A stretch of DNA of 64,000 bases from Treponema sp. (GTDB taxonomy: Bacteria > Spirochaetota > Spirochaetia > Treponematales > Treponemataceae): contig JAILIC010000066.1 in the NCBI GenBank assembly GCA_024695475.1, positions 1 through 64,000 of the forward strand, given 5' to 3'. The number at the start of each line of letters is the position of its first letter. Positions within the stretch are counted from its first letter, which is position 1. Below the pieces are notes generated by a model. The model ran no database searches. It had not been told where the DNA came from and saw nothing but the letters and a program-made list of their open reading frames with translations. Positions 36,118 to 46,114 of the stretch are shown here, in pieces. A program made the translations under genes and the position numbers.

Positions 36118-37913
36118 ACACTAGGATTAGAACATCCATAAAAGGTATTTGCTCCGCACTTTTAGTTGCTTGTGCAACTTTTATGGTTGTTTCGTGTTCT
36201 TTTTCTTTTCATGATACTTCTGTAACTGCAAAACTTGATGCAGTCGATAATTTTATCTCTCAAGGTCAATCTTCTGATGCAATAAAAATACTGAAGAAGC
36301 TGCAGAAAAAACCGGCTAATGCTTTTGTTTCGATAGGTATTTATCGTCGGTATATGCAGTTGGGGCGAAGCGATGATGCAGAGGCTGTATTACGTAAAGC
36401 TCTTGAAAAAAATGATACTAATCTTGATCTTAATGCAATTTATACACATTTTTTATTACGATTGCAAAGATATGATGATGCACTTCCTTATGCAGTACGT
36501 CTGGTAGGTACAGACTATGCTTCTTTGTATTCCGAGTTACAATTAAAGCAGGCATTGCTAAACTCTCAAAATACAGATTATTTCTATGATGCTACAAATA
36601 TCCCTCTTTATAAAGCAGCCTATGATGTGACTCATGATACACGTTGGTTGCGTAATGCTGCGGCATTGTCCTTATTAAAAGGAGATTCTACTTTAGCAGT
36701 TTCTTTTTTACCAAAGAATTTACCTTCTGCATGGGATGCCTATTTTTGGGCATTAGTGTTATATGATGCTGGTAAAATCTCTGAGTCGGCGGCATGTCTT
36801 GATACATTGAGCCAATATCCTGGTATGGCAGAAAATCGTATGCAGGATTTATCGATTCAAGCAGGTTTATTACGTTCTGATATTTTTGTCACTATTGGTG
36901 ATCAGGAGTCTGCAGAAAAAGAGCGTCAAAGAATTATTGCGCTAGGGGTGCACGATCCTGCCATCTATGTAAATAGTGCCTATTGGGCACGAAAAAATAA
37001 AAACCTCATAAAAGAGTATGAGCTTTTACAACATGCGGTTACCGAATGGCCCGATTATGTTCCTGCTCTTTCAGCTTATAGTGATTATGCATATCAGACA
37101 AGTCAACCGTATGTGGATGATGAGTATACCAAAATGATTCGTGCATCAGGATTGCAAACTATTGATATGCAAAACTATGAAGCAATTCCTCGGGTACCTT
37201 TTAAAACGGTATTGAATATGATCGATGACAGTCTGTCTCGTACTCAAGATCCTGTATTGTATCTTATTAAGATGGCGCTTAATTATAAAATGCAGCCAAC
37301 AACTGATATAAAAGCGCAGCTTATCGATATTTGGCGTTTGCTTGAAAATAATCAAATAGGTACTGATATGTATCCTGATCCATTAATGCATTATGCTATG
37401 CATCTTTTATTGGTGACACATAGTTATGATGATGCAGTGCCTCTATTAAAGAAGTTTTTTTATCATAAGTATGCTTTTGTACCTGATATTGATTATTGGG
37501 ATCAGGTTGTGGTAGCCAGTGAAAAAATGGCACTTTGGGAAATTGAGTATGCGTCATGGGTTGCGGCTTATGAAAAGCTTCGGTCTGTTTCCCTACGTTT
37601 ATTTGAAAAAGCAGTCTATGAGTCTTCTAAGTGGTCTGATGAAAAGATATCTACGCTTGTATCGTCACAGACTGCTACTAATCTGGCAATGGTATATGAA
37701 AGTTTAGGCAATGAAAAGAAAAGTCTTGAACTATATAATATTACCTCTGGATTGACGATGGATCTCTCGTTGAAGTCTGAAATACTCTATCGTATTGCTT
37801 GTATTGATCGCCGTGAGCATAGACTGGAAGATGCCAAACGTGCGTTACAATATGCGGTTTCGCTTGATCCTTATAATGAGCGTGCACAGCTGTTACTTAG
37901 CAGTATGCATTAA
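36114..37913 (+). CDS. TPR-repeat lipoprotein
   Basis: TTG start overlapping nusB stop; lipobox ATFMVVSC; TPR-like helices. Confidence 0.7.
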   Translation: MNTRIRTSIKGICSALLVACATFMVVSCSFSFHDTSVTAKLDAVDNFISQGQSSDAIKILKKLQKKPANAFVSIGIYRRYMQLGRSDDAEAVLRKALEKNDTNLDLNAIYTHFLLRLQRYDDALPYAVRLVGTDYASLYSELQLKQALLNSQNTDYFYDATNIPLYKAAYDVTHDTRWLRNAAALSLLKGDSTLAVSFLPKNLPSAWDAYFWALVLYDAGKISESAACLDTLSQYPGMAENRMQDLSIQAGLLRSDIFVTIGDQESAEKERQRIIALGVHDPAIYVNSAYWARKNKNLIKEYELLQHAVTEWPDYVPALSAYSDYAYQTSQPYVDDEYTKMIRASGLQTIDMQNYEAIPRVPFKTVLNMIDDSLSRTQDPVLYLIKMALNYKMQPTTDIKAQLIDIWRLLENNQIGTDMYPDPLMHYAMHLLLVTHSYDDAVPLLKKFFYHKYAFVPDIDYWDQVVVASEKMALWEIEYASWVAAYEKLRSVSLRLFEKAVYESSKWSDEKISTLVSSQTATNLAMVYESLGNEKKSLELYNITSGLTMDLSLKSEILYRIACIDRREHRLEDAKRALQYAVSLDPYNERAQLLLSSMH

Positions 37914-38006
37914 TTATTCTCTTTGTCTATAGAGCATCTTTCTGATTGTCTATTTTATATTCTTTTATGTCTGATAAAATGATATTGTAAGACTTGTAAG
38001 AGTTCT

Positions 38007-38072
38007 GGAAAGAAATTCAATGAACTTTGGAAAGTAACACAATGATTTCCTAAAACTATCAGAATGATCTCC
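38007..38072. repeat. three tandem imperfect 22-nt repeats
   Basis: GGAAAGAAATTCAATGAACTTT / GGAAAGTAACACAATGATTTCC / TAAAACTATCAGAATGATCTCC. Confidence 0.6.
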
Positions 38073-38080
38073 GGACAGAC

Positions 38081-38113
38081 AAAAAAAAAGACAGTGGAGC
38101 TTGTCCACTGTCT
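38081..38113 (-). terminator. groES rho-independent terminator
   Basis: Minus strand AGACAGTGGA-CAAGC-TCCACTGTCT followed by TTTTTTTTT. Confidence 0.9.
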
Positions 38114-38133
38114 GTATCTAAAAACTGGATATC

Positions 38134-38406
38134 CTATTCGATAACAGCGATAATGTCGTTATTCTTAAGAATAAGGTAGTCTTCACCGTCGATTTTAATA
38201 GCGGTTCCAGCGTATTTGTCATACATAACACGCTCGCCAACTTTTACAGTGATTTTTTCATCTTCTGTACCTGGTCCAACGGCTGTAACTGTTGCAGTCT
38301 GTGTTTTTTCCTGAGCTGCTTCTGGAATGATGATTCCACCAGCAGTCTTTGATTCTGCTTTTTCAGGTTTTGCTAAAACTCTGTCTGCTAAAGGTCTGAT
38401 TTTCAT
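38134..38406 (-). CDS. groES: co-chaperonin GroES
   Basis: MKIRPLADRVLAKPEKAESKTAGGIIIPEAAQEKTQ...GERVMYDKYAGT. Confidence 0.96.
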   Translation of the reverse strand: MKIRPLADRVLAKPEKAESKTAGGIIIPEAAQEKTQTATVTAVGPGTEDEKITVKVGERVMYDKYAGTAIKIDGEDYLILKNNDIIAVIE

Positions 38407-38732
38407 ATAAAAACTCCTTAAAGTGTTATTTTTTAGGATCCGGTACTGTTATATACGTACTGTATTAGAAAGTACCATACTTACAATATACGAATTTTTA
38501 CTCGTAATCGTCAAGAAAAATAGAAAAAACTGACTCACTTATTTCGTAAAATAATAAAGATGGGTCAAAAGTATACAAAAAGGGAAAATAAAATAGACAA
38601 TGAGTCAAAATGAAACACTAACTATTATTAAGATACGAATAAACTGCTCAAAAGTCAACAAAAAAATAAAAAAAACGTTATTTTTGTACTATAAGTGTAT
38701 TTTTTCTATTTTATTGCTAAATTTGTTAAAAG

Positions 38733-38749
38733 TTGGCACATGTCTTGCT
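38733..38749 (+). promoter_or_regulatory. sigma-54 (RpoN) promoter
   Basis: TTGGCAC-ATGTC-TTGCT; GG-N10-GC spacing; about 42 nt before ATG 38791. Confidence 0.75.
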
Positions 38750-38790
38750 TATTTACTAATGTAAGAAATTACAACAAATAGGAGACAAAG

Positions 38791-39627
38791 ATGAAACAAG
38801 AAGATACTGTATTGACACTTTACTTGAAAGATATTAATAAAATTCCTTTGTTGACCCATGAAGAAGAAACTGAACTTGCAATAAAAGCCAGAAATGGTGA
38901 TAAGATAGCTAAAGAAAAAATCGTTAAAGCTAATTTGCGCTTTGTTGTAAACGTAGCTAAAAAATATCAAAATCATGGTATTGATTTAAGTGACCTTATC
39001 AGTGAAGGTAATATTGGTTTGATGACTGCTATTGACCGTTTTGATGTTACAAAAGGGTACCATTTTATTTCTTATGCAGTATGGTGGATTAGGCAGGCTA
39101 TTTTGAAAGCTATTTGTGAAAAGTCACATGCCATTCGTCTACCACTTAACCGTGCAAATGAATTAGTACAGATTGAGCATGCTCGTAAATCTGTTGCTGG
39201 CAATAAAACTGAAGAAACTGAGATTCAGGAAATTGCTGCAATGCTTAACATGGAACCAATGCATGTTCGTGAAATGATAAATCTTTCACGTGAGATGGTT
39301 TCTTTGGATGCTATGGCTAATGAATCACGTTCTGATAAATCTGTTGGAGACTTTGTCGAGGATACTCGTTACGAAGCTCCTGAAGAAGCTGTAATTTCAG
39401 AATCAATGCATAATGATATCGAACGTATGCTTGATACACTTAAACCAAATGAAGCTAAAGTATTACGCCTGCGTTATGGCCTCAATGGTTCAAAACCAAT
39501 GTCTTTGAAAGAAGTTGGTGATGTATGTAATTTGACAAAAGAACGTATTAGACAGATAGAAAAACACGCTATTGTTCGTATGCAACATCCTTCACGTATG
39601 CGCAAGCTTGCAGCTTACGTTGCATAA
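38791..39627 (+). CDS. RpoD/RpoS-family sigma-70 factor lacking region 1.1
   Basis: Region 2 LRFVVNVAKKYQNHGIDLSDLISEGNIGLMTAIDRFD...SYAVWWIRQAI; region 4 RLRYGL...LTKERIRQIEKHAI. Confidence 0.93.
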   Translation: MKQEDTVLTLYLKDINKIPLLTHEEETELAIKARNGDKIAKEKIVKANLRFVVNVAKKYQNHGIDLSDLISEGNIGLMTAIDRFDVTKGYHFISYAVWWIRQAILKAICEKSHAIRLPLNRANELVQIEHARKSVAGNKTEETEIQEIAAMLNMEPMHVREMINLSREMVSLDAMANESRSDKSVGDFVEDTRYEAPEEAVISESMHNDIERMLDTLKPNEAKVLRLRYGLNGSKPMSLKEVGDVCNLTKERIRQIEKHAIVRMQHPSRMRKLAAYVA

Positions 39628-41788
39628 GTTCAAACGCATCCTGACGTGCTTGTTGCAAGATATCGTAATCTCGTGTGATATCTGCTATTCCTAAAGTAAG
39701 ATTACCAGCTTGGATGGTCCCGGTTAATTCTCCGGGACCTCTTAGTTTTAAATCCTCTTCGGCAATAACGAAACCGTCAGTGTTTTGTCTTAAAGCTTTC
39801 ATACGTGCAATACCAGTCTCAGTAATGCGGGAACTATAGATAAGAAAACAATATGATTGCTGTGTACCACGTCCTACACGACCTCGTAGCTGATGCAATT
39901 GTGCCAATCCAAAATGATCAGCTTGTTCGATTACCATACAGGTGGCATTAGGTACGTCTACTCCAACCTCGACAACTGTTGTAGCAATAAGAATATTGAT
40001 TTTGCCCGATTTGAAGTCAGACAGGATTTTATTTTGTTGTTCTGTATCTATTTTAGAATGAACAATCGCGCAGGTAAAATCTGGAAATACTTTTTGAGAC
40101 AAGTATGTGAACATTTCTTCGGCAGATTTAATAGTTGTGTTGCTTGAAGTCCATTCATTTTGTTCTATGGCAGGGTATACAAAATATGCCTGATGGCCAG
40201 CTTCTAATTCCTTACGTACCGCTGTATATGCATTTTGCTCATGTCCCTCACGTACCAGATACGTTGTTATAGGTTTGCGACCTTGTGGCATGGTCCTTAT
40301 CGAAGAGATATCTAAATCACCAAATGCCGTTAATGCGAGTGTTTGCGGAATAGGTGTTGCGCTCATCATAAGCAGATGGGGTGAAATATATTGTGAGCCA
40401 AGTGATTCCATGGAGGTTTGGATACCTTTACTGATGATGGCATTACGTTGCATGACTCCAAACCGATGCTGTTCATCGATAATGACGAGCTGTAAATCTT
40501 TGTAACGAACTTGTGATGAAAAAAGGGCATGAGTACCGATAACAATATCGATATCACCATTTTTGAGTGCTTTTAGTAACTGGTTCCGTCCTTTTGATTG
40601 AAGGTTTCCTGTTAAAAAAGCTATACGTATTCCAAGTGGCGCCAGTAAAGATGCTGCATTTTCTGCATGCTGGCGTGCCAATAACTCGGTAGGAGCCATA
40701 AGAGCACACTGTCCGCTCCAGTCGATAGTTCTCAAGCAGGCAAAAAAGGCGACCAAAGTTTTTCCTGATCCGACATCACCTTGTAGTAACCGTGCCATGG
40801 TAAAAACAGGTTTTGGGTGAGTGTTAGTTGCTGACTCTTTAAATAAAACACTTCGTTCTCTATATCCTCGATCGATATCATCATTCATTTGCTGTATGAC
40901 TTTCATCTGGTCATTGGTGAGTGTAAAAGATAGTCGAGTTAGCAACTCTTTTTGGTGCGGCGACAATGTTTGTATAAATGCTTCAGATGAAAATTGTGGG
41001 GGCGTTTGTAAATCAGTATCTGCTAAGTCAGTTAGAGAAAGAGCTGGCAATCGTCCTTTATGCTTGATAGCTCTTTGAGCCATGGTATATTGAAAGTGGA
41101 ATAGCTCTTCGAAAATAAGTGTATGACGAGCCTCTGTAATATCTTGAGGATTTGCAGGACAATGTATTTTTTTGAGAGCTTCTTTTTTTGATAAAAGCCC
41201 ACGTTTTGCAATCACATCGGGTGGCAGTTCATCATCTAACCCAACGATATAGGTATCTATAGCAGCTTTTACGGCTTTACGGACTATTTTTTGGCTCAGA
41301 CCTTCTGTAAGAGGGTAAATGGGAAGCATTCCTGAGTCAGGTAAGGGACTTTGGGTAAAGTTAGCTATATTTCCCTCAGATGCCAATACGGTAGCTTCAA
41401 AAGCAGTACTTTGTAATGCATTATATTTAACGAAGAATGTACCTGCTACAAGAATGATGGCATTAACAGGAAGGCTCTTTTCGAGAAACGGACGGTTAAA
41501 AGCAATTAATTGCGCTTCCATCGTACCATCATTAATATAAATCTTGAGTGTGCGCATCTTGCCATAGCCAAACCAGTCATGACCAGTTACCTTTGCTACA
41601 GTATGGATTTTTGAAGTGCTTCTAAATTGAGAGAGTGTGGTGATGTGAGTCCTATCATCATAATCTCGAGGGTAGAATTGGAGTATATCAGATATTGAAA
41701 AAACATTGAGATTGGCAAAGATCTTTGATACTGCTTTGCCAATACCTGGAAGTACATCTATAGGGGTGTGAATATCTGATAGCTTCAT
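39569..41788 (-). CDS. recG: ATP-dependent DNA helicase RecG
   Basis: LLQGDVGSGKTLVAFFA, MAPTELLARQHAEN, IIDEQHRFGVMQR, MSATPIPQTLALT, QLRGRVGRG. Confidence 0.95.
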   Translation of the reverse strand: MKLSDIHTPIDVLPGIGKAVSKIFANLNVFSISDILQFYPRDYDDRTHITTLSQFRSTSKIHTVAKVTGHDWFGYGKMRTLKIYINDGTMEAQLIAFNRPFLEKSLPVNAIILVAGTFFVKYNALQSTAFEATVLASEGNIANFTQSPLPDSGMLPIYPLTEGLSQKIVRKAVKAAIDTYIVGLDDELPPDVIAKRGLLSKKEALKKIHCPANPQDITEARHTLIFEELFHFQYTMAQRAIKHKGRLPALSLTDLADTDLQTPPQFSSEAFIQTLSPHQKELLTRLSFTLTNDQMKVIQQMNDDIDRGYRERSVLFKESATNTHPKPVFTMARLLQGDVGSGKTLVAFFACLRTIDWSGQCALMAPTELLARQHAENAASLLAPLGIRIAFLTGNLQSKGRNQLLKALKNGDIDIVIGTHALFSSQVRYKDLQLVIIDEQHRFGVMQRNAIISKGIQTSMESLGSQYISPHLLMMSATPIPQTLALTAFGDLDISSIRTMPQGRKPITTYLVREGHEQNAYTAVRKELEAGHQAYFVYPAIEQNEWTSSNTTIKSAEEMFTYLSQKVFPDFTCAIVHSKIDTEQQNKILSDFKSGKINILIATTVVEVGVDVPNATCMVIEQADHFGLAQLHQLRGRVGRGTQQSYCFLIYSSRITETGIARMKALRQNTDGFVIAEEDLKLRGPGELTGTIQAGNLTLGIADITRDYDILQQARQDAFELMQRKLQACAYVKDVAYEQ

Positions 41789-41800
41789 ATCATCAAGATA

Positions 41801-42394
41801 TTAGAATGGCAATGCATGCAAGGCATTTGCAAGAATTGAAACAACATAACTGCCTGCAAAGCTAATGAATATTAGCGTGATAATAGATATGATAAGTGCT
41901 TTTTTAAAGCTAACTGGTTTTCCTCCAGAAAATGCACTGCTCATTTTAAAAATAAGTGGATTAATGCTTGCGTCTACCTGTGACCAAAGAGAACCGTATT
42001 GGTAAGAATCTCTGTTTGTCAGTAAAACGAAAAGTCTGATTGCAAGGAGTATTATCACAACGGTCATAATCGAAGACACTAGTTGCCAGAGCAATAATAA
42101 AATTTTTGCGATAAGAAAACCGAGGCGGAGTGATTGTTCAGTGGCTATATGGTTGAACAATGCAGATAGTCCAAATAAGACAAACAGTGCCAGCATAGAA
42201 GAAAAATCAAGCATGGAAAACTGTAGCCATCGAATGCCTCTAAAAAGATTGAGATAGGGATCGCACACTGATGATAAAAAGCGTCCAAAAGAGGAATAAG
42301 AGGCGTTAGGGATCCACGTGAGGATAATTCTTATAAAGCAAAGCAATGTATATAGCGAAACGACTGACGCAAGCAAACTAAAAATTGAAGACAT
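41801..42394 (-). CDS. YggT-family membrane protein
   Basis: Two-part YggT signature: LLCFIRIILTWIPNASYSSFGRFLSSVCDPYLNLFRGI. Confidence 0.8.
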   Translation of the reverse strand: MSSIFSLLASVVSLYTLLCFIRIILTWIPNASYSSFGRFLSSVCDPYLNLFRGIRWLQFSMLDFSSMLALFVLFGLSALFNHIATEQSLRLGFLIAKILLLLWQLVSSIMTVVIILLAIRLFVLLTNRDSYQYGSLWSQVDASINPLIFKMSSAFSGGKPVSFKKALIISIITLIFISFAGSYVVSILANALHALPF

Positions 42395-42406
42395 AAAATT
42401 ACCTAC

Positions 42407-45400
42407 CTATGCAGTCCAAACCTCAAGAACTCCAGGCTTGTCTTGGAGCTGCTGAATAAATTCTTTTGACGACGGGGCTGTTAATTGCGGATTTGCCTGC
42501 ACAATATATGGCCCCATATTTGTGTCTATATGAAAATATACATAACAACTGCCCGTAGTGCCAAACAAAAAATCACGCAAAGGCGAAATTTGGGTCTCAT
42601 TTTGTATAGAAGCATCTAAGGCTATATGTAACTCTTTGATTGCATGGACTTGTAATTGATTAGGATCTTCAAGTGTATCAACTAATAAAGATGGTTGTTC
42701 ACGGGTTCCATCGACCTTACCAGTGAAAGCATAGATACCATCAACTTGTATTTTATCGCGGAGTGTAGCCCAGGTTTGCGGGAAAAAAGTTACATCTATG
42801 CTACCATCATAGTCCTGCAATTTTCCAAATGCCATTTGAGGTCCTTGTCCCTGTTTGGTAGTGATAACTCTTAAATCAGTCAGCATGCCGATTGCAATAT
42901 AGCTTTTACCAAGATTACGTAATTGCCTTGGATTTTGACCTGATGATTTTGCAGCATTTTTTTCTGCAAGATCTTCTTTTGCCGCTCTATCGATGGTTTT
43001 AGAATTAACAGTTGCACATTCTTTTATTGCCTTTTCATAGGTATCAAGAGGATGTCCACTGACATAACAACCGATAAGTTCTTTTTCTTCATTGAGTAGG
43101 GACATACGGTCTGCATCAGGTAAATCTTCAAATACAAAATCAGCAAACTCTTTTTCACCACTTTCTTCAAATAGACTGACTTGTCCATTTTCAGAACCAT
43201 TTTTCTTTGCCTCAGCATATTCATATGCTCGTTCCATATTAGCTAAAAGAGTTGTTCTGTTTTTGCCAAGATTATCAAATGCTCCTGTTTTAATAAGTAC
43301 TTCTATAGCATGTTTGTTGACTGTTTTAAGATCAACTCGATCGAGAAAATCGATAAAGTCTTTGTAGAGCCCCTCTTTGCGTTTTTCGACAATTTCTGCA
43401 GCGGCAGAGTCTCCGAGGCCCTTTATTCCTTTGAGGCCAAATACAATATGGCCATCAACAACATCAAAAATGGAATCTGAACGATTGATGTCAGGCGGAT
43501 CAACAGGAATCCCCATACGCTTTGCTTCTGCAATATATGCAGGTAACCCATCTGTTGAGGTGATCTCATTGGTTAAGTTTGCTGCCATGAATTCTGCAGG
43601 GCGATGAGCTTTGAGCCAACCTGTACGATACGCAACGACAGAATAAGCTGCAGCATGAGATTTGTTAAAACCGTATCCAGCAAAAGGAACCATGATTTCA
43701 AATATCTCATCTGCATGTTCCTTTGTAAAGCCTTGCTTTTCTGCACCTTCGATAAATTCCTTTTTTTTGCCCATCAGTACTTCGGGTTTTTTCTTACCCA
43801 TAGCACGACGAAGCATATCAGCTCCACCTAAAGAAAAACCTGCAATCTTTTGAGCAACTTGCATAACCTGTTCCTGATAAACCATAACACCATAGGTTTC
43901 TTTTAGAATGCCTTCGAGACAGGCATCAGGATAATGTATAGTTTCAGGTTTCCATTTTCCATCGATGTATTGAGGAATGTAGTTCATTGGACCAGGTCGA
44001 TACAAAGCATTTAAAGCGACTAACTCTTCCAGGCGACGAGGCTTTGCTTGTCTTAAAATCTTTTGCATTCCAGGGGATTCAAACTGGAATACGGCAACTG
44101 TATCGCCACGGCAGAAAAGATCAAATGTTTGTTCATCAGTTTCGCTGACCTGATCACATCTAAAATCTGGCTCACCGGGTTTTTTATGCTTATTTATGAT
44201 GGTCTCGGCATAACGAATAAGAGATAATGTTTTTAGTCCAAGGTAGTCCATTTTGACAAGACCGCATGGCTCAATGATATCCATAGTATATTGGACGCCG
44301 ACTTCACCAGTCTTTGGATCTTTGAATACGGGAGCCCAGTTAGGGAGTGCCGTTAAACCAATTACCATACCTGAAGCATGTAAACCAGTGTTGCGCTTAC
44401 AGCCCTCAAGTTTTATGGCAAGATCAAAAAGCTTTTCGTAGCGAGGATCATGTCTATATTCTGCAAGTTGACCACCATCTGGAAACTTTTCATTTGGTGG
44501 GTCAAAACAGTTCTTAAGTTTTGCCTTTAGGTTTTCAGATACTTTGCTCTTAAGCATGTTTACTTCTGAAAGTGGAATACCAAGCGTACGGCCAACGTCA
44601 GCAATGCAGTTTTTAGGCTTAAGTGTACCAAATGTAACGATATGACCAACCTGTGCGTCACCGTATAGATCTCGTGTATGCTGGATAATGTCTTGTCTAA
44701 AATCGTAGTCCATGTCTACGTCAAAATCTGGCATGGAAACACGTTCTGGATTTAAGAAGCGTTCAAAAATCAGCTTGTAACGAAATGGATCAATATCGGT
44801 AATTGTCATTGCGTACGCAACGAGAGAGCCCGCTCCTGATCCTCGACCAGGGCCAATTGGTTTTCCATGTTCTTTTGCCCAGTTGATGAATTCCCAAACG
44901 ATAAGGAAGTAGCCTGAAAAGCCCATGCCAAAGATAATACCGAGTTCGTATTCGGCACGATCACGGATTTCCTTCGTGATTTCCTTATAGCGCATTTTAA
45001 GACCCTTTTCGACCAGATAGCGCACATAGTCGTTTTGATCACTCTGGTAGTCATCTCCATGCGTCTGAAATTCTTTTGGAAGTTCAAATCGAGGAAGACA
45101 GTCTTTTAATTCTTGGGTTTTGTACTGATGAATTGTAAGATTGCACATATTTGCAATCTTGAGCGTGTTTTCGTAAGCGTCTGGACAGTCAGGAAAAAGA
45201 ATTTTCATCTCATCTTCGGTTTTAAAGTACCATTCATGTCTGTCTCCACCCATAGTTTGATGTGGTTCATTCATGTTCTTTTTAAAACCGATGCAGCGTA
45301 AACAATCCTGAGCTTCCCAGTCTTCTTTTTCAACATAGTGGATATCGTTTGTTACGACAAGCTGAATATCTAATTCACGGGCAAGAGCAATGAGCTTTTT

Positions 45401-46036
45401 GTTTACGAACTTTTGATCTTCAAGTCCATGATCTTGCAGTTCTATGTAATAGCGGTCACGACCAAATAAATTTTTGTATTTAAGTGCTATTTCTTTTGCT
45501 TCATCATCACGCCCAGCAAGCAAAAGCTGCGGAAGTTCTCCTGCAATACAGGCAGAACAACAGATTAATCCTTCGTGATATTTTTCGAGCAGTTCAAAGT
45601 CAATGCGTGGTTTATACCACATACCTTCGGTAAAGGCAATGGAAGAAAGCCAACACATGTTTTCGTAGCCTTTTTGATTTTCACAGAGCAGAATCAGATG
45701 AAAGTATCGAGCCTGGCGGTCACCGTCTTCACCTTTATGTGAATATTCAACTGTATTTTTTTCTAAGTGACTCCCGTAGGCAACGTAAAACTCTTCACCA
45801 ACTATTGGATTGATACCATTTACGTGACATAGATGCTCAAAGTTAAGTGCACCAAACATGTTTCCATGGTCGGTGAGTGCGAGAGCTGGCATGTTTAATG
45901 ATTTTGCCTTTGCAACAAGTGCATCTAAGGTTGCACAGCTGTCGAGCAATGAATAGTCAGAATGTACGTGCAAATGCACGAAATTACTTTTTGGAGTGCC
46001 TTCAGGGGCGTCCGGAAACACATGATAATCTGCCAT
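42407..46036 (-). CDS. dnaE: DNA polymerase III alpha subunit
   Basis: PHP FVHLHVHSDYSLLDS; GPGRGSGAGSLVAYAMTITDIDP; PDFDVDMD; YQEQVMQVAQ. Confidence 0.97.
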   Translation of the reverse strand: MADYHVFPDAPEGTPKSNFVHLHVHSDYSLLDSCATLDALVAKAKSLNMPALALTDHGNMFGALNFEHLCHVNGINPIVGEEFYVAYGSHLEKNTVEYSHKGEDGDRQARYFHLILLCENQKGYENMCWLSSIAFTEGMWYKPRIDFELLEKYHEGLICCSACIAGELPQLLLAGRDDEAKEIALKYKNLFGRDRYYIELQDHGLEDQKFVNKKLIALARELDIQLVVTNDIHYVEKEDWEAQDCLRCIGFKKNMNEPHQTMGGDRHEWYFKTEDEMKILFPDCPDAYENTLKIANMCNLTIHQYKTQELKDCLPRFELPKEFQTHGDDYQSDQNDYVRYLVEKGLKMRYKEITKEIRDRAEYELGIIFGMGFSGYFLIVWEFINWAKEHGKPIGPGRGSGAGSLVAYAMTITDIDPFRYKLIFERFLNPERVSMPDFDVDMDYDFRQDIIQHTRDLYGDAQVGHIVTFGTLKPKNCIADVGRTLGIPLSEVNMLKSKVSENLKAKLKNCFDPPNEKFPDGGQLAEYRHDPRYEKLFDLAIKLEGCKRNTGLHASGMVIGLTALPNWAPVFKDPKTGEVGVQYTMDIIEPCGLVKMDYLGLKTLSLIRYAETIINKHKKPGEPDFRCDQVSETDEQTFDLFCRGDTVAVFQFESPGMQKILRQAKPRRLEELVALNALYRPGPMNYIPQYIDGKWKPETIHYPDACLEGILKETYGVMVYQEQVMQVAQKIAGFSLGGADMLRRAMGKKKPEVLMGKKKEFIEGAEKQGFTKEHADEIFEIMVPFAGYGFNKSHAAAYSVVAYRTGWLKAHRPAEFMAANLTNEITSTDGLPAYIAEAKRMGIPVDPPDINRSDSIFDVVDGHIVFGLKGIKGLGDSAAAEIVEKRKEGLYKDFIDFLDRVDLKTVNKHAIEVLIKTGAFDNLGKNRTTLLANMERAYEYAEAKKNGSENGQVSLFEESGEKEFADFVFEDLPDADRMSLLNEEKELIGCYVSGHPLDTYEKAIKECATVNSKTIDRAAKEDLAEKNAAKSSGQNPRQLRNLGKSYIAIGMLTDLRVITTKQGQGPQMAFGKLQDYDGSIDVTFFPQTWATLRDKIQVDGIYAFTGKVDGTREQPSLLVDTLEDPNQLQVHAIKELHIALDASIQNETQISPLRDFLFGTTGSCYVYFHIDTNMGPYIVQANPQLTAPSSKEFIQQLQDKPGVLEVWTA

Positions 46037-46114
46037 AAGTGCTTTCTAGTATAAAGGATTTTGACATCCTTTGAAAGGAACCTTGGCAGAAAAAAGACAA
46101 TTTTAGAGGCCTGT

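Noticed and set aside
38407-38790. CIRCE/HrcA operator upstream of groES
   Set aside because: No TTAGCACTC-N9-GAGTGCTAA or close variant
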